DNA of 64,000 nucleotides, taken from the NCBI RefSeq assembly GCF_003340565.1, contig NZ_QPLK01000004.1:1-64000 (forward strand). The letters are read 5' to 3'. The notes under the pieces are model-generated. The model did not search any database, was not told the origin of the DNA, and saw only the letters and a list, made by a program, of their open reading frames with translations. Below are positions 46,846-55,572 of the stretch, piece by piece. The position numbers were made by a program, and so were the translations under genes. Numbering within the stretch: position 1 is the first letter of the stretch; each line of letters starts with the position of its first letter. This stretch comes from Rhodovulum sp. 12E13 (GTDB lineage Bacteria > Pseudomonadota > Alphaproteobacteria > Rhodobacterales > Rhodobacteraceae).

Positions 46846-48969
46846 ATGACCGTGCAGACCGCCATCGCCGCCGACGCGCCGACCGAGACCGAAGCCGCCC
46901 CGCTCGCCCGCGCACCGGGTGCACAGGACCTGCTCGCGCAGGCGATGGAGCCGTTCCAGCCGATGGCCGACGCCTATGCCGATCTCGCCCATGCCATCGA
47001 CGCGCTCGAGCGCACCGGCGGTCGCGCCGTCGCCGCGACGTCGCGGCGGCTGAAGCGCATGCTTCGGCGCACCGAGCCCGCCGTCACGATGATCGGTCAG
47101 GTCAAGGCCGGCAAGACGAGCCTCGTCAACGCGATGGTCGGCCAGCCCGGCCTGCTGCCCGCCGACGTCAACCCCTGGACATCGGTCGTCACTTCGCTGC
47201 ACCTGTCGCCCGAGCCCGCCGCCGACGGGGTCGAGGCCGTCTTCCGGTTCTTCGAGGCCGACCAGTGGCAGCGGTTGATGAAGAACGGCGGCCGCATCGG
47301 CGAGCTCGCCGGCCGCGCGGGCGCCGAGGACGAAGTCGCCCGCGTCACCGCCCAGCTCGAGGCGATGCGGAAGAAGTCGATGCGCCGCCTCGGCGCGCAG
47401 TTCGAGCTGCTGATGGGGCAGGAGCACCGCTACGCCACGGTCGATCCCGGCCTCGTGGAACGCTACGTGTGCCTCGGCGACGAGCCGGGCGAGGGCGAAG
47501 ACCCCGACGGGCAGGGCCGCTTTGCCGACATCACCCGCTCGGCCGACCTGCACCTGCACCGCCCCGAGATGCCCGTCGCGCTGTGCCTGCGCGACACGCC
47601 GGGGGTGAACGACACGTTCCTGATGCGGGAGCAGATCACGATCCAGGCGATTCGCGACAGCCGCACCTGCGTCGTGGTGCTGTCGGCGCACCAGGCGCTG
47701 AACGCGGTCGACCTGGCGTTGATCCGGCTGATCGCCAACATCCCCAGCCGCGACGTGGTGATCTTCGTCAACCGGATCGACGAGCTGTCCGAGCCGGGCG
47801 CCCATGTGGGCGAGATCGAGGAGAGCATCCGCCAGACCATCCACGACCATCGCGGCCCGTCGGAGGCCGAGATCGTCTTCGGAAGCGCGCTCTGGGCCGG
47901 CCACGCCATTGCCGACACGCTGCACGAGATGGACGCGCAGAGCGAGGCGGCGCTGCTGAGCTGGGCCGAGGCCGAGTGCGGCGACCTGCCCAAGGGCGCC
48001 GATGGCCGCTACGATCGCGCGGCGGTGTGGGAGCTGTCGGGCGTGACCGGCCTCTACGGCGCGCTGGCCGACCGGGTGGCCGAAACGGTGGGCGCCGAGG
48101 TGGCCGACGAGGTGGCGCGCGGCGGGCTGAACCTCGTCACCCGGCTCGACACCGAGACGCGGGTGCGTCCGCGCGCCATCGGCGCCGTGGCGACCGCGCC
48201 GATCGACCGCGCCGCGCTTCTGCCCGAGGTCGACGGGATCGAGGCGCGCATGGTGGCGCGGCTGTCCGAGGGCTTCGACGGGATCGTGGCCGACTTTCAC
48301 CAGCGGCTCGACCGGGCGCAGGCGGGCTTCGTCGACCGGGCCGTGGCGGCGCTGACCCGCCATCTCGAGCGGGAGGGCGAGGGCGCGGTCTGGACCTACG
48401 ACCCCACGGGCCTGCGCATCCTGCTGCGCTCGGCTTTCACGGTGTATTCGACACGGGCGGGCAAGCTGATCCGCGAGGTCTATGGCGAGGCCGCGGCCGA
48501 GATCGCGGGCCTCTACGTGCGCGGCTTCGAGCTCGACGCCGGCAGCGCGGCGCTCGCCCCGCCGCCCGTGCCGCAACTCGCCCCGCCGGTCATCCTGGGC
48601 GAGACCATCGCGCTCGACCTCAAGGCGGGCTGGTGGTCGCGCTTCTGGAACCGACGGCAGGGCTACGGGGCCTACGCCGCGAAGATGTCGGACCTGATCG
48701 CGGCGGAATGCGCGCGCATGGTCGATCAGGTGAAGGCCGAGTACGGCACACCCGACCGGGCGCGGGCCGAGGACGTGCTGCGCGAGTTCATCGGCGGTCA
48801 GCGCAAGACGCTCGTCGACCTGTGGATGCGCGACGAGGTCAGCGCCGAAGAGGTGGCCGAGCGCGTCGCCGGCCCCGGCGCGGGCGACCGCGCCGCCACC
48901 CTCGCCGCCGCGCGCGACACGTTCACGCTCTACCTTGCAGAGGATTTCGGCAGCACGGAGGCCGCATGA
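46846..48969 (+). CDS. Dynamin-family large GTPase
   Basis: A 707-residue bacterial dynamin-like protein. The GTP-binding motifs are complete: P-loop GQVKAGKTS (residues 84-92), switch Thr region WTSVVTSLHL, DTPGVND (from Asp250) and NRID (from Asn309). A long helical stalk follows, and near residues 590-610 is a Trp-rich basic patch (KAGWWSRFWNRRQGYG) that could touch membrane. Such proteins self-assemble and remodel membrane. The gene is immediately followed by a second P-loop GTPase (ATGA overlap), which recalls paired bacterial dynamins. Confidence 0.9.
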   Translation: MTVQTAIAADAPTETEAAPLARAPGAQDLLAQAMEPFQPMADAYADLAHAIDALERTGGRAVAATSRRLKRMLRRTEPAVTMIGQVKAGKTSLVNAMVGQPGLLPADVNPWTSVVTSLHLSPEPAADGVEAVFRFFEADQWQRLMKNGGRIGELAGRAGAEDEVARVTAQLEAMRKKSMRRLGAQFELLMGQEHRYATVDPGLVERYVCLGDEPGEGEDPDGQGRFADITRSADLHLHRPEMPVALCLRDTPGVNDTFLMREQITIQAIRDSRTCVVVLSAHQALNAVDLALIRLIANIPSRDVVIFVNRIDELSEPGAHVGEIEESIRQTIHDHRGPSEAEIVFGSALWAGHAIADTLHEMDAQSEAALLSWAEAECGDLPKGADGRYDRAAVWELSGVTGLYGALADRVAETVGAEVADEVARGGLNLVTRLDTETRVRPRAIGAVATAPIDRAALLPEVDGIEARMVARLSEGFDGIVADFHQRLDRAQAGFVDRAVAALTRHLEREGEGAVWTYDPTGLRILLRSAFTVYSTRAGKLIREVYGEAAAEIAGLYVRGFELDAGSAALAPPPVPQLAPPVILGETIALDLKAGWWSRFWNRRQGYGAYAAKMSDLIAAECARMVDQVKAEYGTPDRARAEDVLREFIGGQRKTLVDLWMRDEVSAEEVAERVAGPGAGDRAATLAAARDTFTLYLAEDFGSTEAA

Positions 48970-49868
48970 CGATGATCGACCGCCCCGCCGGGGGCCGCGC
49001 CCGCCCCGTCATCGCCCTGATGGGCGAGTTCAGCGCCGGCAAGAGCACGCTGGCCAACCTGCTGCTCGGCGAGCGCGCCTCGCCGGTGAAGGTCACGGCC
49101 ACGCAGCTGCCGCCGATCTGGTACACCTACGGCACCGGCAGCCCCGAGCGGGTGGATCTGGAGGGCCACGCGCACCCGATCCCCCCCGCCGAGATCGAGG
49201 GCATCGACCCGCACGACACCGCCTTCATCCGGGTGCCGCTGGCCGCCGGGGTGCTCGAGCTGATGGACCTGATCGACATGCCCGGCATCTCCGACCCCAA
49301 CATGGAGGCGACCGTCTGGAAGCGGCTGATCCACGAGGCCGACGGCGTGATCTGGTGCACCCATGCCACCCAGGCGTGGCGCCAGTCGGAGGCGGCCACG
49401 TGGGAGGAACTGCCGGCGGAGCTTCACGCGAACAGCCTGCTGCTGCTGACCCGTGCCGACAAGCTGCGCGAGGCCGACCTGCAGCGCGTCGTGACCCGCG
49501 TCAAGGCAGAGACCGGGGGCATGTTCGCCGGGCTTTTCCCCGTCTCGCTGATGCTCGCCGCGACCGCCGGCGAGGACCGCGACGCCTGGGAGGTGAGCGG
49601 CGCCGAGGCCGTCACGCGCAGCCTGCTCGACATCGTGTTCCGGATCGACAACGCCGCGCGCCGGCGGCCGACCCCGATCGTGGCCCATGCCCATGCCAAT
49701 GCCGGCGACGGGGCGCCGCGGCGGCCCGCTTCCGCGGCGGCGCCAGCGCCGTCGCGCCCGGTCGTGCCGCGCCGGGTGCAGGCACGGGGCGACGGCGGCT
49801 CGCGCACGCGCCTGCCCCACTCCGCCATCCGCCAGATGGTGCCGGGCCATATGACCTACGGTTCGTGA
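48966..49868 (+). CDS. Second P-loop GTPase of the dynamin pair
   Basis: A 300-residue GTPase with GEFSAGKST (residues 20-28), DMPGISD (from Asp104) and TRADK (around residue 162). It resembles the GTPase head of a dynamin but lacks a stalk; after ~240 residues there is a Pro/Ala-rich basic tail. It overlaps the large dynamin gene by 4 bp. It probably pairs with it in a hetero-oligomer. Translation could also start at the second ATG (48972). Confidence 0.88.
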   Translation: MTMIDRPAGGRARPVIALMGEFSAGKSTLANLLLGERASPVKVTATQLPPIWYTYGTGSPERVDLEGHAHPIPPAEIEGIDPHDTAFIRVPLAAGVLELMDLIDMPGISDPNMEATVWKRLIHEADGVIWCTHATQAWRQSEAATWEELPAELHANSLLLLTRADKLREADLQRVVTRVKAETGGMFAGLFPVSLMLAATAGEDRDAWEVSGAEAVTRSLLDIVFRIDNAARRRPTPIVAHAHANAGDGAPRRPASAAAPAPSRPVVPRRVQARGDGGSRTRLPHSAIRQMVPGHMTYGS

Positions 49869-49881
49869 GGGGGGCGGCGTG

Positions 49882-50292
49882 ATGCAGGGCCTCGCCTCGG
49901 TCGCAGGCCGCCCGATCCCGGGCCGCCCCCGCTCCGGCCCGCCGCCCGCGCTCGCCCGGCGGCTGGACGCGGCGCTCGGGGCGGCGCCGGGCGCCGATGC
50001 CTGCGCCTATCTCGACGTGAGCGCGGGGCTTGTGCTCGGCACGAGCGCCGACCCCGGCCTGCCGCAGGAGGCGCTCGACGGGCTCTGCCGTGCCGCCGGC
50101 CCGCTGCTCGACGGGGCCGAGGGCGAGGCGGGGCTGGTCGTTTCGGCCGCGGGGCTCGCCGCCCTGCTGGCCCTGCCGGGCGAGACGGGCACCGCGCTCT
50201 GCCTGGTCTTCGACCCCGAGACGCCCCCGGCCGAGGCCCGCGCCGCCGCGCGGGCCGCCGTCGCCGCCATGCTGTCGGCAAAAGGCGCCTGA
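49882..50292 (+). CDS. Small roadblock/LC7-like protein
   Basis: A 136-residue protein. After an Arg/Pro-rich start, the pattern CAYLDVSAGLVLGTS ... GLVVSAAGLAALL ... TALCLVFDPETPPAEARAAA fits the alternating strands and helices of a roadblock/longin fold, which in bacteria often accompanies small GTPases as a regulator (as MglB does for MglA). The call is by shape, not strong identity. An ATG at 49882 directly follows a GTG at 49879; either could initiate. It overlaps the next gene by one base. Confidence 0.6.
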   Translation: MQGLASVAGRPIPGRPRSGPPPALARRLDAALGAAPGADACAYLDVSAGLVLGTSADPGLPQEALDGLCRAAGPLLDGAEGEAGLVVSAAGLAALLALPGETGTALCLVFDPETPPAEARAAARAAVAAMLSAKGA

Positions 50293-51050
50293 TGGGCCGC
50301 CCGCAGGAGATCGCCGCGCTCGACCGCGCGCTCGCGGCCCTGGCCGCGCCGGCCGCCCGCACGGACGCCGCCCGCCTGGTGCGCCCGTTCGGACGCCGCT
50401 CGGCGCTTGCGAGCCTGCTCGCCGCGCTCGACGAGGCGGTGATGCCACAGACGTTGCGCGTGACCGATGCGAGGGGCGCCACGCTCCGGCTCGATCTCGC
50501 CAACCGTCGCCTTCTGGGGGTGCGGCCCGGCCCCGGCGCCACGATCGCGGCCTGCACGCCCGACGCCGCCGACGCGGCGGGGCTGGATCGGCTGTGCGAC
50601 ACCCTTGCCGACTTCGCCGCGGGCGGGCCGCTGCGCATCGCCCCCGAGGCCCGCGCCGGCACATCCGGGCGGCGTGGCGTGGCGGTCGCCGATCTCGCCG
50701 CCCGGCGGGGCGAGGCTCTCGCGCCGGGCCCCGTGCCCGAGCCTGCCGCGATGCTCGAACATGCCTTCGCCGCCCACCCCGAGAAGCTGCTCGCGTGGCT
50801 CGCCGTCGAGGGGGGCGCGTCGGACGGCGACGGCGACCCCGCCGCGCTCGCCGATCTCGATGCGCTTGCCGCCGCGCTCGCGGCGTGCCCCGCCGCCCTG
50901 CCCGAGGGCACCCTGGCCACCGCGCCGCGGCCCGACCATGCGCTCGCCCTGCTGCATTCGGGCGGCGTCACCCTCGGGATCGCCGCGCTGCCCGAGGCGG
51001 GCGACGCCCTCGCCGCGACCCTCCAGCAGATGCTGCTCGGCTGGGCCTGA
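50292..51050 (+). CDS. Hypothetical protein of the GTPase unit
   Basis: A 252-residue soluble protein without signal, membrane span or recognised motif. It is alanine/leucine-rich with predicted helices and a few strand-like segments (TLRVTDARGATLRLDLANRR, HALALLHSGGVTLGIAALPE). It is translationally coupled to the roadblock-like gene (TGATG), so it likely acts with it and the GTPases. Confidence 0.75.
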   Translation: MGRPQEIAALDRALAALAAPAARTDAARLVRPFGRRSALASLLAALDEAVMPQTLRVTDARGATLRLDLANRRLLGVRPGPGATIAACTPDAADAAGLDRLCDTLADFAAGGPLRIAPEARAGTSGRRGVAVADLAARRGEALAPGPVPEPAAMLEHAFAAHPEKLLAWLAVEGGASDGDGDPAALADLDALAAALAACPAALPEGTLATAPRPDHALALLHSGGVTLGIAALPEAGDALAATLQQMLLGWA

Positions 51051-51291
51051 GCCCGGCATTTCCACATGTCCCGCCGCGTCCGCGCCGCAATCCGGCCCGC
51101 GCACGGAAACGGCCGTGGCCAGCCGGCCCGCGCCGTCGCCCCCGGCGGGTGCCCTGACACGGAATCGCCCGAATTGCCGCGAATTTTCTGAAAAGTCTGC
51201 CTTATTTGCGCCCGATCTCTTGCCGAAGCTGTCTGCAGACGAATGCGGCCCCACGGGCCCGCATCGAGGGACGCAGACCGACAGGGGTCAG

Positions 51292-52815
51292 ATGGCCGTG
51301 AGTGCCGCACCGCAAGACAGCTCTTCCGCCGGCGACACGCTGCCGCCCGGCACGCCCCTGCTCCAGGGGCAGTACCTGGTCGAGGGCTACCTCAATTCGG
51401 GCGGCTTCGGCGTCACCTACCTCGCACGCGACAGCCTCGAGCGGCGGGTCGTGCTGAAGGAATGCTACCCCGCCTCGATGTGCTGCCGCGCGGGCGGCGT
51501 CGTGCGCGCCCGTTCGCACGCGAACCAGTCGGAATTCGAGACCGTCGTGCGCCTCTTCGGGCAGGAGGCGCGGCGGCTGGCCAAGCTCGAGCACCCCAAC
51601 ATCGTGGGCGTCCGCGACGTCTTCGAGGAGAACGGAACCGCCTACATGGCGCTCGACTACATCGACGGGCGCGACCTGCACGACGTCATCGAGCAGGAGA
51701 CATGGCGCCTCGACCCCGACACTGTGCGCGAGATCGCCGTGCAACTTCTCGACGCGATCGGGCATGTCCACGGAATGGGGATGCTCCACCGCGACATCTC
51801 GCCGGACAACATCCTGCTGACGCATGACGACACGCCCATCCTGATCGACTTCGGCGCGGCGCGCGATTCGGCCTGGCGCAAGAGCCGCGTGCTCTCGACG
51901 CTGCACGTGGTGAAGGACGGCTACTCGCCGCAGGAGTTCTACCTGCAGGCGGGGGAGCAATCGCCCGCCTCCGACCTCTATTCGCTCGCCGCGTCGCTCT
52001 ACCGCGCGATCACGGGAGATCCGCCGGTCTTTTCGCACCGCCGGCTCGCCGCCATCGCCGAGCGCCGGCCCGACCCCTACGTTCCGCTCGAGGGTACGGC
52101 CGACGGCTACGACCCGGCTTTCCTGCGGATGATCGACACGGCGCTCGCCGTCTTCGCCCGCGACCGGGTGCAGAGCGCCGCCGACTGGCTCGCCGCGATC
52201 GAGCGGGCCGCGCCGCCGCAAGCGGCCGCCGACCCCGCCACGCCCCTCCCCGACCCGACGATGGACGACGCGGTGATCGTCGAGCGGGTGCGGCGGCTGG
52301 TCGAGGCCACGAACCCGGAGGTGCAGGCGCTGCATGCCGAGCGCACGCGCGAGCTCGAGGAGCGCGCCCGCTGCGAGGCCGAAGAGCGCGCCGCGCAGGA
52401 GGCGGCACGGTGCCGGCGGCTCGAGGAGGCGCGGCGCGAGGCCGAGGAGGCCGAGCGCGCCTACCGAGAGCGGCAGCGGCAGGAATCGGAGGCGCGTCGC
52501 GCCGTCCCGGCCCCCGCGCCCGGCGCGGCGCCCCCAGAGGAGGACGAGGCGGCGGTCGTGCCGCAGGGCGACGGCGAGGTGCCGCACGTGCCCGGGGCGG
52601 GCGGGGTCAACCGCGCGAAGCTGCTCAAGGAGCGGGTCGAGCGGGCGCGGCAGGAGCGCGAGCAGGCCGAGACGGCCGCGCTCTCGCGGCAGGACGGGTC
52701 GGGGGCGGCGGCAGCGCGGACGAGCCGCGGCTCGCTGTTCGGGCTGATGCTCGGCGGCGGCTGGCTGCGCCCCGCCTCACGGGATGCGAGTAGCAAGGAA
52801 GGGTTTGGCGCATGA
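51292..52815 (+). CDS. Eukaryotic-like Ser/Thr protein kinase
   Basis: A 507-residue kinase. The catalytic domain is residues ~28-305: glycine loop LNSGGFGVTYLARD, Lys56 (VVLKECYP), catalytic loop HRDISPDN (His166, Asp168, Asn173) and DFGAAR (Asp186). The usual catalytic-loop Lys is Ser, a variant seen in a bacterial subgroup. A highly charged coiled coil follows (about 345-410 and 440-470), then a hydrophobic end (GSLFGLMLGGGW) that might contact membrane. Expected substrates are the FHA proteins and GTPases of the locus. A 241-bp gap upstream with an AT-rich segment near 51180-51220 probably holds its promoter. Confidence 0.93.
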   Translation: MAVSAAPQDSSSAGDTLPPGTPLLQGQYLVEGYLNSGGFGVTYLARDSLERRVVLKECYPASMCCRAGGVVRARSHANQSEFETVVRLFGQEARRLAKLEHPNIVGVRDVFEENGTAYMALDYIDGRDLHDVIEQETWRLDPDTVREIAVQLLDAIGHVHGMGMLHRDISPDNILLTHDDTPILIDFGAARDSAWRKSRVLSTLHVVKDGYSPQEFYLQAGEQSPASDLYSLAASLYRAITGDPPVFSHRRLAAIAERRPDPYVPLEGTADGYDPAFLRMIDTALAVFARDRVQSAADWLAAIERAAPPQAAADPATPLPDPTMDDAVIVERVRRLVEATNPEVQALHAERTRELEERARCEAEERAAQEAARCRRLEEARREAEEAERAYRERQRQESEARRAVPAPAPGAAPPEEDEAAVVPQGDGEVPHVPGAGGVNRAKLLKERVERARQEREQAETAALSRQDGSGAAAARTSRGSLFGLMLGGGWLRPASRDASSKEGFGA

Positions 52816-54401
52816 GCATGTTCAGGGACAGGGATGCGGGCGGCACCGACGCCGCCGGCGGGCGCGACAGTGGGCCGGCCGGCCGGCCTGGCTTCGGCTT
52901 CGGCGGCGGACGGTTCGGCTGGTCGGAGCGCGGCGGCGGCGAGTCTGGCGCGTGGCCGGTGCAGGGGCCCTTGCGGCCGGGCTCGACCGTCGCCGGCGAG
53001 ATCGCCGGGGACGGTCCGGTTGCGCCCGCGTCGCGCCTGGCCGACGCGCCGCAGATGCGGGCCGTCGAGCGGCCCCATGTCGAGCCGGCGGCCGCCGGAG
53101 CCCAGCGGCCGCCCCTGGAGGCCGGAGCCGGGTCCGGCATGCCTGGCCCCGCCGAAGACGGGTCTCCCGTCTCGGAAGCCGCCGCGCAGGCCGCCCGGGC
53201 GGCGCTCCGCCCCGACGCGGGGGCGAGCGATCGGCCGGTATCGGGCCCGTCGTCGACTGCGACCGTATCGGATGCGCTCGCCCGGCATGGCGACGAGACC
53301 TTCGCCGCGCGCGCACGCCTCGCGGCGCAGCAGGCCGGGCTGCCGCGCCGGCCCCGCATCTGGGAGATGGAGGAGAGCGGCGCCGCGAGTGCGCCGCGCC
53401 CGGCCTCTGCCCGCGCGGAATCGCGCGGTGGACGGGGCGACTGGCTCGACCGGATCGGCACGCCGGGCGAGGGCGAGGGGGGCGCCGCCCCGCTCCGCAC
53501 CGACCGGAGCGGGGCGGCCCATCCCGCCGCCGGGTTGCCCGAGCGCGAACCCAAGCCCGAGCGCGAGCCCGAGTCCCCCTCCGGGCCGCGCGACGCCGCG
53601 GACGCGGCCGACGCGGCGGACCGTTCGGGCGGAGCGGATCGCCTTGCCACGGATGCCGCGAGGCCCGCGTCGCGCAGCCCGGCGCCCTTCGTTCTTGGAA
53701 GGCGGCCCGAGCCCGCCGCGCCGGTCGGTGCGCCGGTGGCGGACGGCGCCGGCGCCCCGCCGAAGGGCATCGCCGAGGAACCGGGCGACGCGCCCGAGGA
53801 GGATGCCGACGACCCGGTGGCCTATGCCCGGGCACAGCTTGCGCGGATGGCCGAGCTCGGGCTGGCCGACGCCGGGGCAGACGACGCGGAGAGCGCGCCC
53901 CGTGGCGGCCGCAGTGCGCGGGTGAAGACGCGGGTTCTCGGCTTCCGGCCCCCCGAGGCCGACGACGACCCCATGGCGCGCGGCGGCGCGGCCTGCGCGG
54001 GCCGTGGCCCCGATTTCCCCGTCGGCTGGCTTGTCGTGGTCGACGGGGCAGGGCGCGGCGCGTCCTTCGCGCTCACCTCGGGCGTGGCCACGCTCGGCCG
54101 TGGCGAAGACCAGACCGTGCGCCTCGATTTCGGCGATACGGCGATCTCGCGGCAGGGCCACGCCTCGATCGTGTTCGACGACGAGACGGGGCGCTTCTTC
54201 CTCGGTGCCGGCTCGCGCACGAACCTCGTGCGCCGCAACGGCCGGCCGGTGCTGGCGACCGAAGAGGTGGCGGGCGGCGACGAGATCCGCCTCGGCGAGA
54301 CGACGCTGCGCCTCGTGGCACTCTGCGGCGACGGGTTCTCCTGGAGCGAAGGCGTGGCAGACGGCGGCGCAGCGGGCGGCAGCGCGACGGGCGGGACATG
54401 A
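52812..54401 (+). CDS. FHA-domain protein 2 of the FHA-PP2C-dynamin locus
   Basis: A 529-residue paralog of the first FHA protein. A long Gly/Pro/Ala-rich disordered region (1-395) has the short motif ASRLADAP matching VSRLADMP of the first protein. RVKTRVLGFRPP then precedes the FHA domain (about 398-505): FPVGWLVVVDGAGRGASF, LGRGEDQTVRLDFGDTAISRQ, LVRRNGRP. Close similarity confined to the C-terminal third suggests duplication with free drift of the linker. It overlaps both neighbours by 4 bp. Confidence 0.9.
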   Translation: MSMFRDRDAGGTDAAGGRDSGPAGRPGFGFGGGRFGWSERGGGESGAWPVQGPLRPGSTVAGEIAGDGPVAPASRLADAPQMRAVERPHVEPAAAGAQRPPLEAGAGSGMPGPAEDGSPVSEAAAQAARAALRPDAGASDRPVSGPSSTATVSDALARHGDETFAARARLAAQQAGLPRRPRIWEMEESGAASAPRPASARAESRGGRGDWLDRIGTPGEGEGGAAPLRTDRSGAAHPAAGLPEREPKPEREPESPSGPRDAADAADAADRSGGADRLATDAARPASRSPAPFVLGRRPEPAAPVGAPVADGAGAPPKGIAEEPGDAPEEDADDPVAYARAQLARMAELGLADAGADDAESAPRGGRSARVKTRVLGFRPPEADDDPMARGGAACAGRGPDFPVGWLVVVDGAGRGASFALTSGVATLGRGEDQTVRLDFGDTAISRQGHASIVFDDETGRFFLGAGSRTNLVRRNGRPVLATEEVAGGDEIRLGETTLRLVALCGDGFSWSEGVADGGAAGGSATGGT

Positions 54402-55306
54402 CCGAGGGGCCTGCCATTCGCCTCGACGCGGCCACCGCGCTCTCTCGCGGAGGACGTGCGCTGCAGGAAGACGCCGTTCTGGGCGCCGCCGTGGGCGCGA
54501 CCGGCGCCATCGCGCTGGCCGACGGCTGCGGCGGCCATGCCCGCGGCGATCTGGCCAGCAACATCGCGGCCGACGTGGCGCTGCGCGCTCTGGCCCGGGC
54601 CGAGGGCAGCCCGGCCGAGCGGCTGCGCGAGGCGGCCGAGGCGGCCAACCTCGCCGTCTACGCCCGTGCACAGGGCGATCCCGAGCTCGAGGGGATGAGC
54701 ACGACGCTGCTCGTCGTCTCCGTCGAGGCGGGCGGGTTGCACTGGGTGTCGGTCGGCGACAGCCCGCTCTGGCTGATGCGCGAGGGGCGGCTGGAGCGGC
54801 TGAATGCCACGCATTCGCTCGCGCGCCAGCTCGACCTCCTGGTCGAGATGGGCGAGATGAGCGCAGCGGAGGCGGCCGGTCACCCCGCGCGGGCGTGCCT
54901 GACCTCGGCCCTTGGCGGCGAGACCATCGAGGAGATCGACTGCCCCGACGCCCCTGTGCCCCTCTGGCCGGGCGACGTGATCCTCGCGGCGTCCGACGGG
55001 CTGCTGACCCTCGACGAGGCGGCGATCGAGAGCCTTCTGGGCGGCACCAAGGGCGAGGTGGCGGCCACGGCCCTCGCCGAGCGGCTGCTCGCCGCCGTCG
55101 ATGCGGAAGGTGTCGAGGGGCAGGACAACGCCTCGGTCGCGGTGCTGCGGGTCGAGGAGGCGCCGGCGGAACCCGCCCGGACGGGGCGCCTCGGCGCCGC
55201 CGGCACGGGTGCCCTCGTCGCCGGGCTGCGCCGCCGCGCCATCGCTGCGCTCGCTGCCGCCATCGGTGCCGGATCCTCGTCGGACGGGTCGCGCGCCGCG
55301 CGCTGA
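54398..55306 (+). CDS. PP2C-family Ser/Thr phosphatase 2
   Basis: A 302-residue PP2C with intact metal ligands: LQEDAVLG, IALADGCGGH, GDSPLWLMREG, AASDGLLTLD and GQDNASVAVL. It is a paralog of the first PP2C. The C-terminus (GALVAGLRRRAIAALAAAIGA) is amphipathic and could anchor to membrane. As last gene of the kinase-FHA-PP2C unit it completes a second reader-eraser module. Confidence 0.93.
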   Translation: MTEGPAIRLDAATALSRGGRALQEDAVLGAAVGATGAIALADGCGGHARGDLASNIAADVALRALARAEGSPAERLREAAEAANLAVYARAQGDPELEGMSTTLLVVSVEAGGLHWVSVGDSPLWLMREGRLERLNATHSLARQLDLLVEMGEMSAAEAAGHPARACLTSALGGETIEEIDCPDAPVPLWPGDVILAASDGLLTLDEAAIESLLGGTKGEVAATALAERLLAAVDAEGVEGQDNASVAVLRVEEAPAEPARTGRLGAAGTGALVAGLRRRAIAALAAAIGAGSSSDGSRAAR

Positions 55307-55321
55307 TCCGGCCGAGTGCCG

Positions 55322-55450
55322 GGGACGGGACGCGCAGGGACGGGACGCGCAGGGACGGGAGGCGCAGGGACGGGAGGCGCAGGGACGGGAGGCGCAGGGA
55401 CGGGGGCGCAGGGACGGGGGCGCAGGGACGGGGGCGCAGGGACGGGGGCG
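55322..55450. repeat. VNTR-like tandem repeat, 15-bp then 14-bp units
   Basis: Five 15-bp units (two GGGACGGGACGCGCA at 55322-55351, three GGGACGGGAGGCGCA at 55352-55396) run directly into 14-bp units GGGACGGGGGCGCA (55397-55438) and a partial ninth. The change of unit length inside one array, by loss of one base with A-to-G drift, shows two rounds of expansion. It is intergenic. Confidence 0.92.
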
Positions 55451-55526
55451 ACGCTCGTGCCTTCGGCACATCGCCCCGCCCGCCGTCCCTCGACGCACCG
55501 CGCCGGGCCGGACGGGGCACCGGAAA

Positions 55527-55550
55527 GGGGCGGCGCAGATGCGCCGCCCC
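55527..55550 (-). terminator. Strong hairpin, terminator of dabA (and PP2C unit)
   Basis: An 11-bp perfect stem GGGGCGGCGCA (55527-55537) / TGCGCCGCCCC (55540-55550) with a 2-base loop, 22 bp beyond the dabA stop. On the minus strand the stem is followed by TTTCCGG, the better terminator polarity; on the plus strand it also closes the PP2C transcript. Confidence 0.7.
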
Positions 55551-55572
55551 CTCGTCCCTCGGGCTTGGCCCG

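Noticed and set aside
42729-55306. Post-translational control module of a type VI secretion system
   Set aside because: FHA, PP2C and kinase fit that module, but no tss structural gene (TssB/C, VgrG, Hcp, TssM) is present, and the dynamin pair and roadblock-like gene are not part of it.
55322-55450. Possible CRISPR array
   Set aside because: Units are contiguous with no spacers. The same applies to 46086-46190 and 59706-59778.
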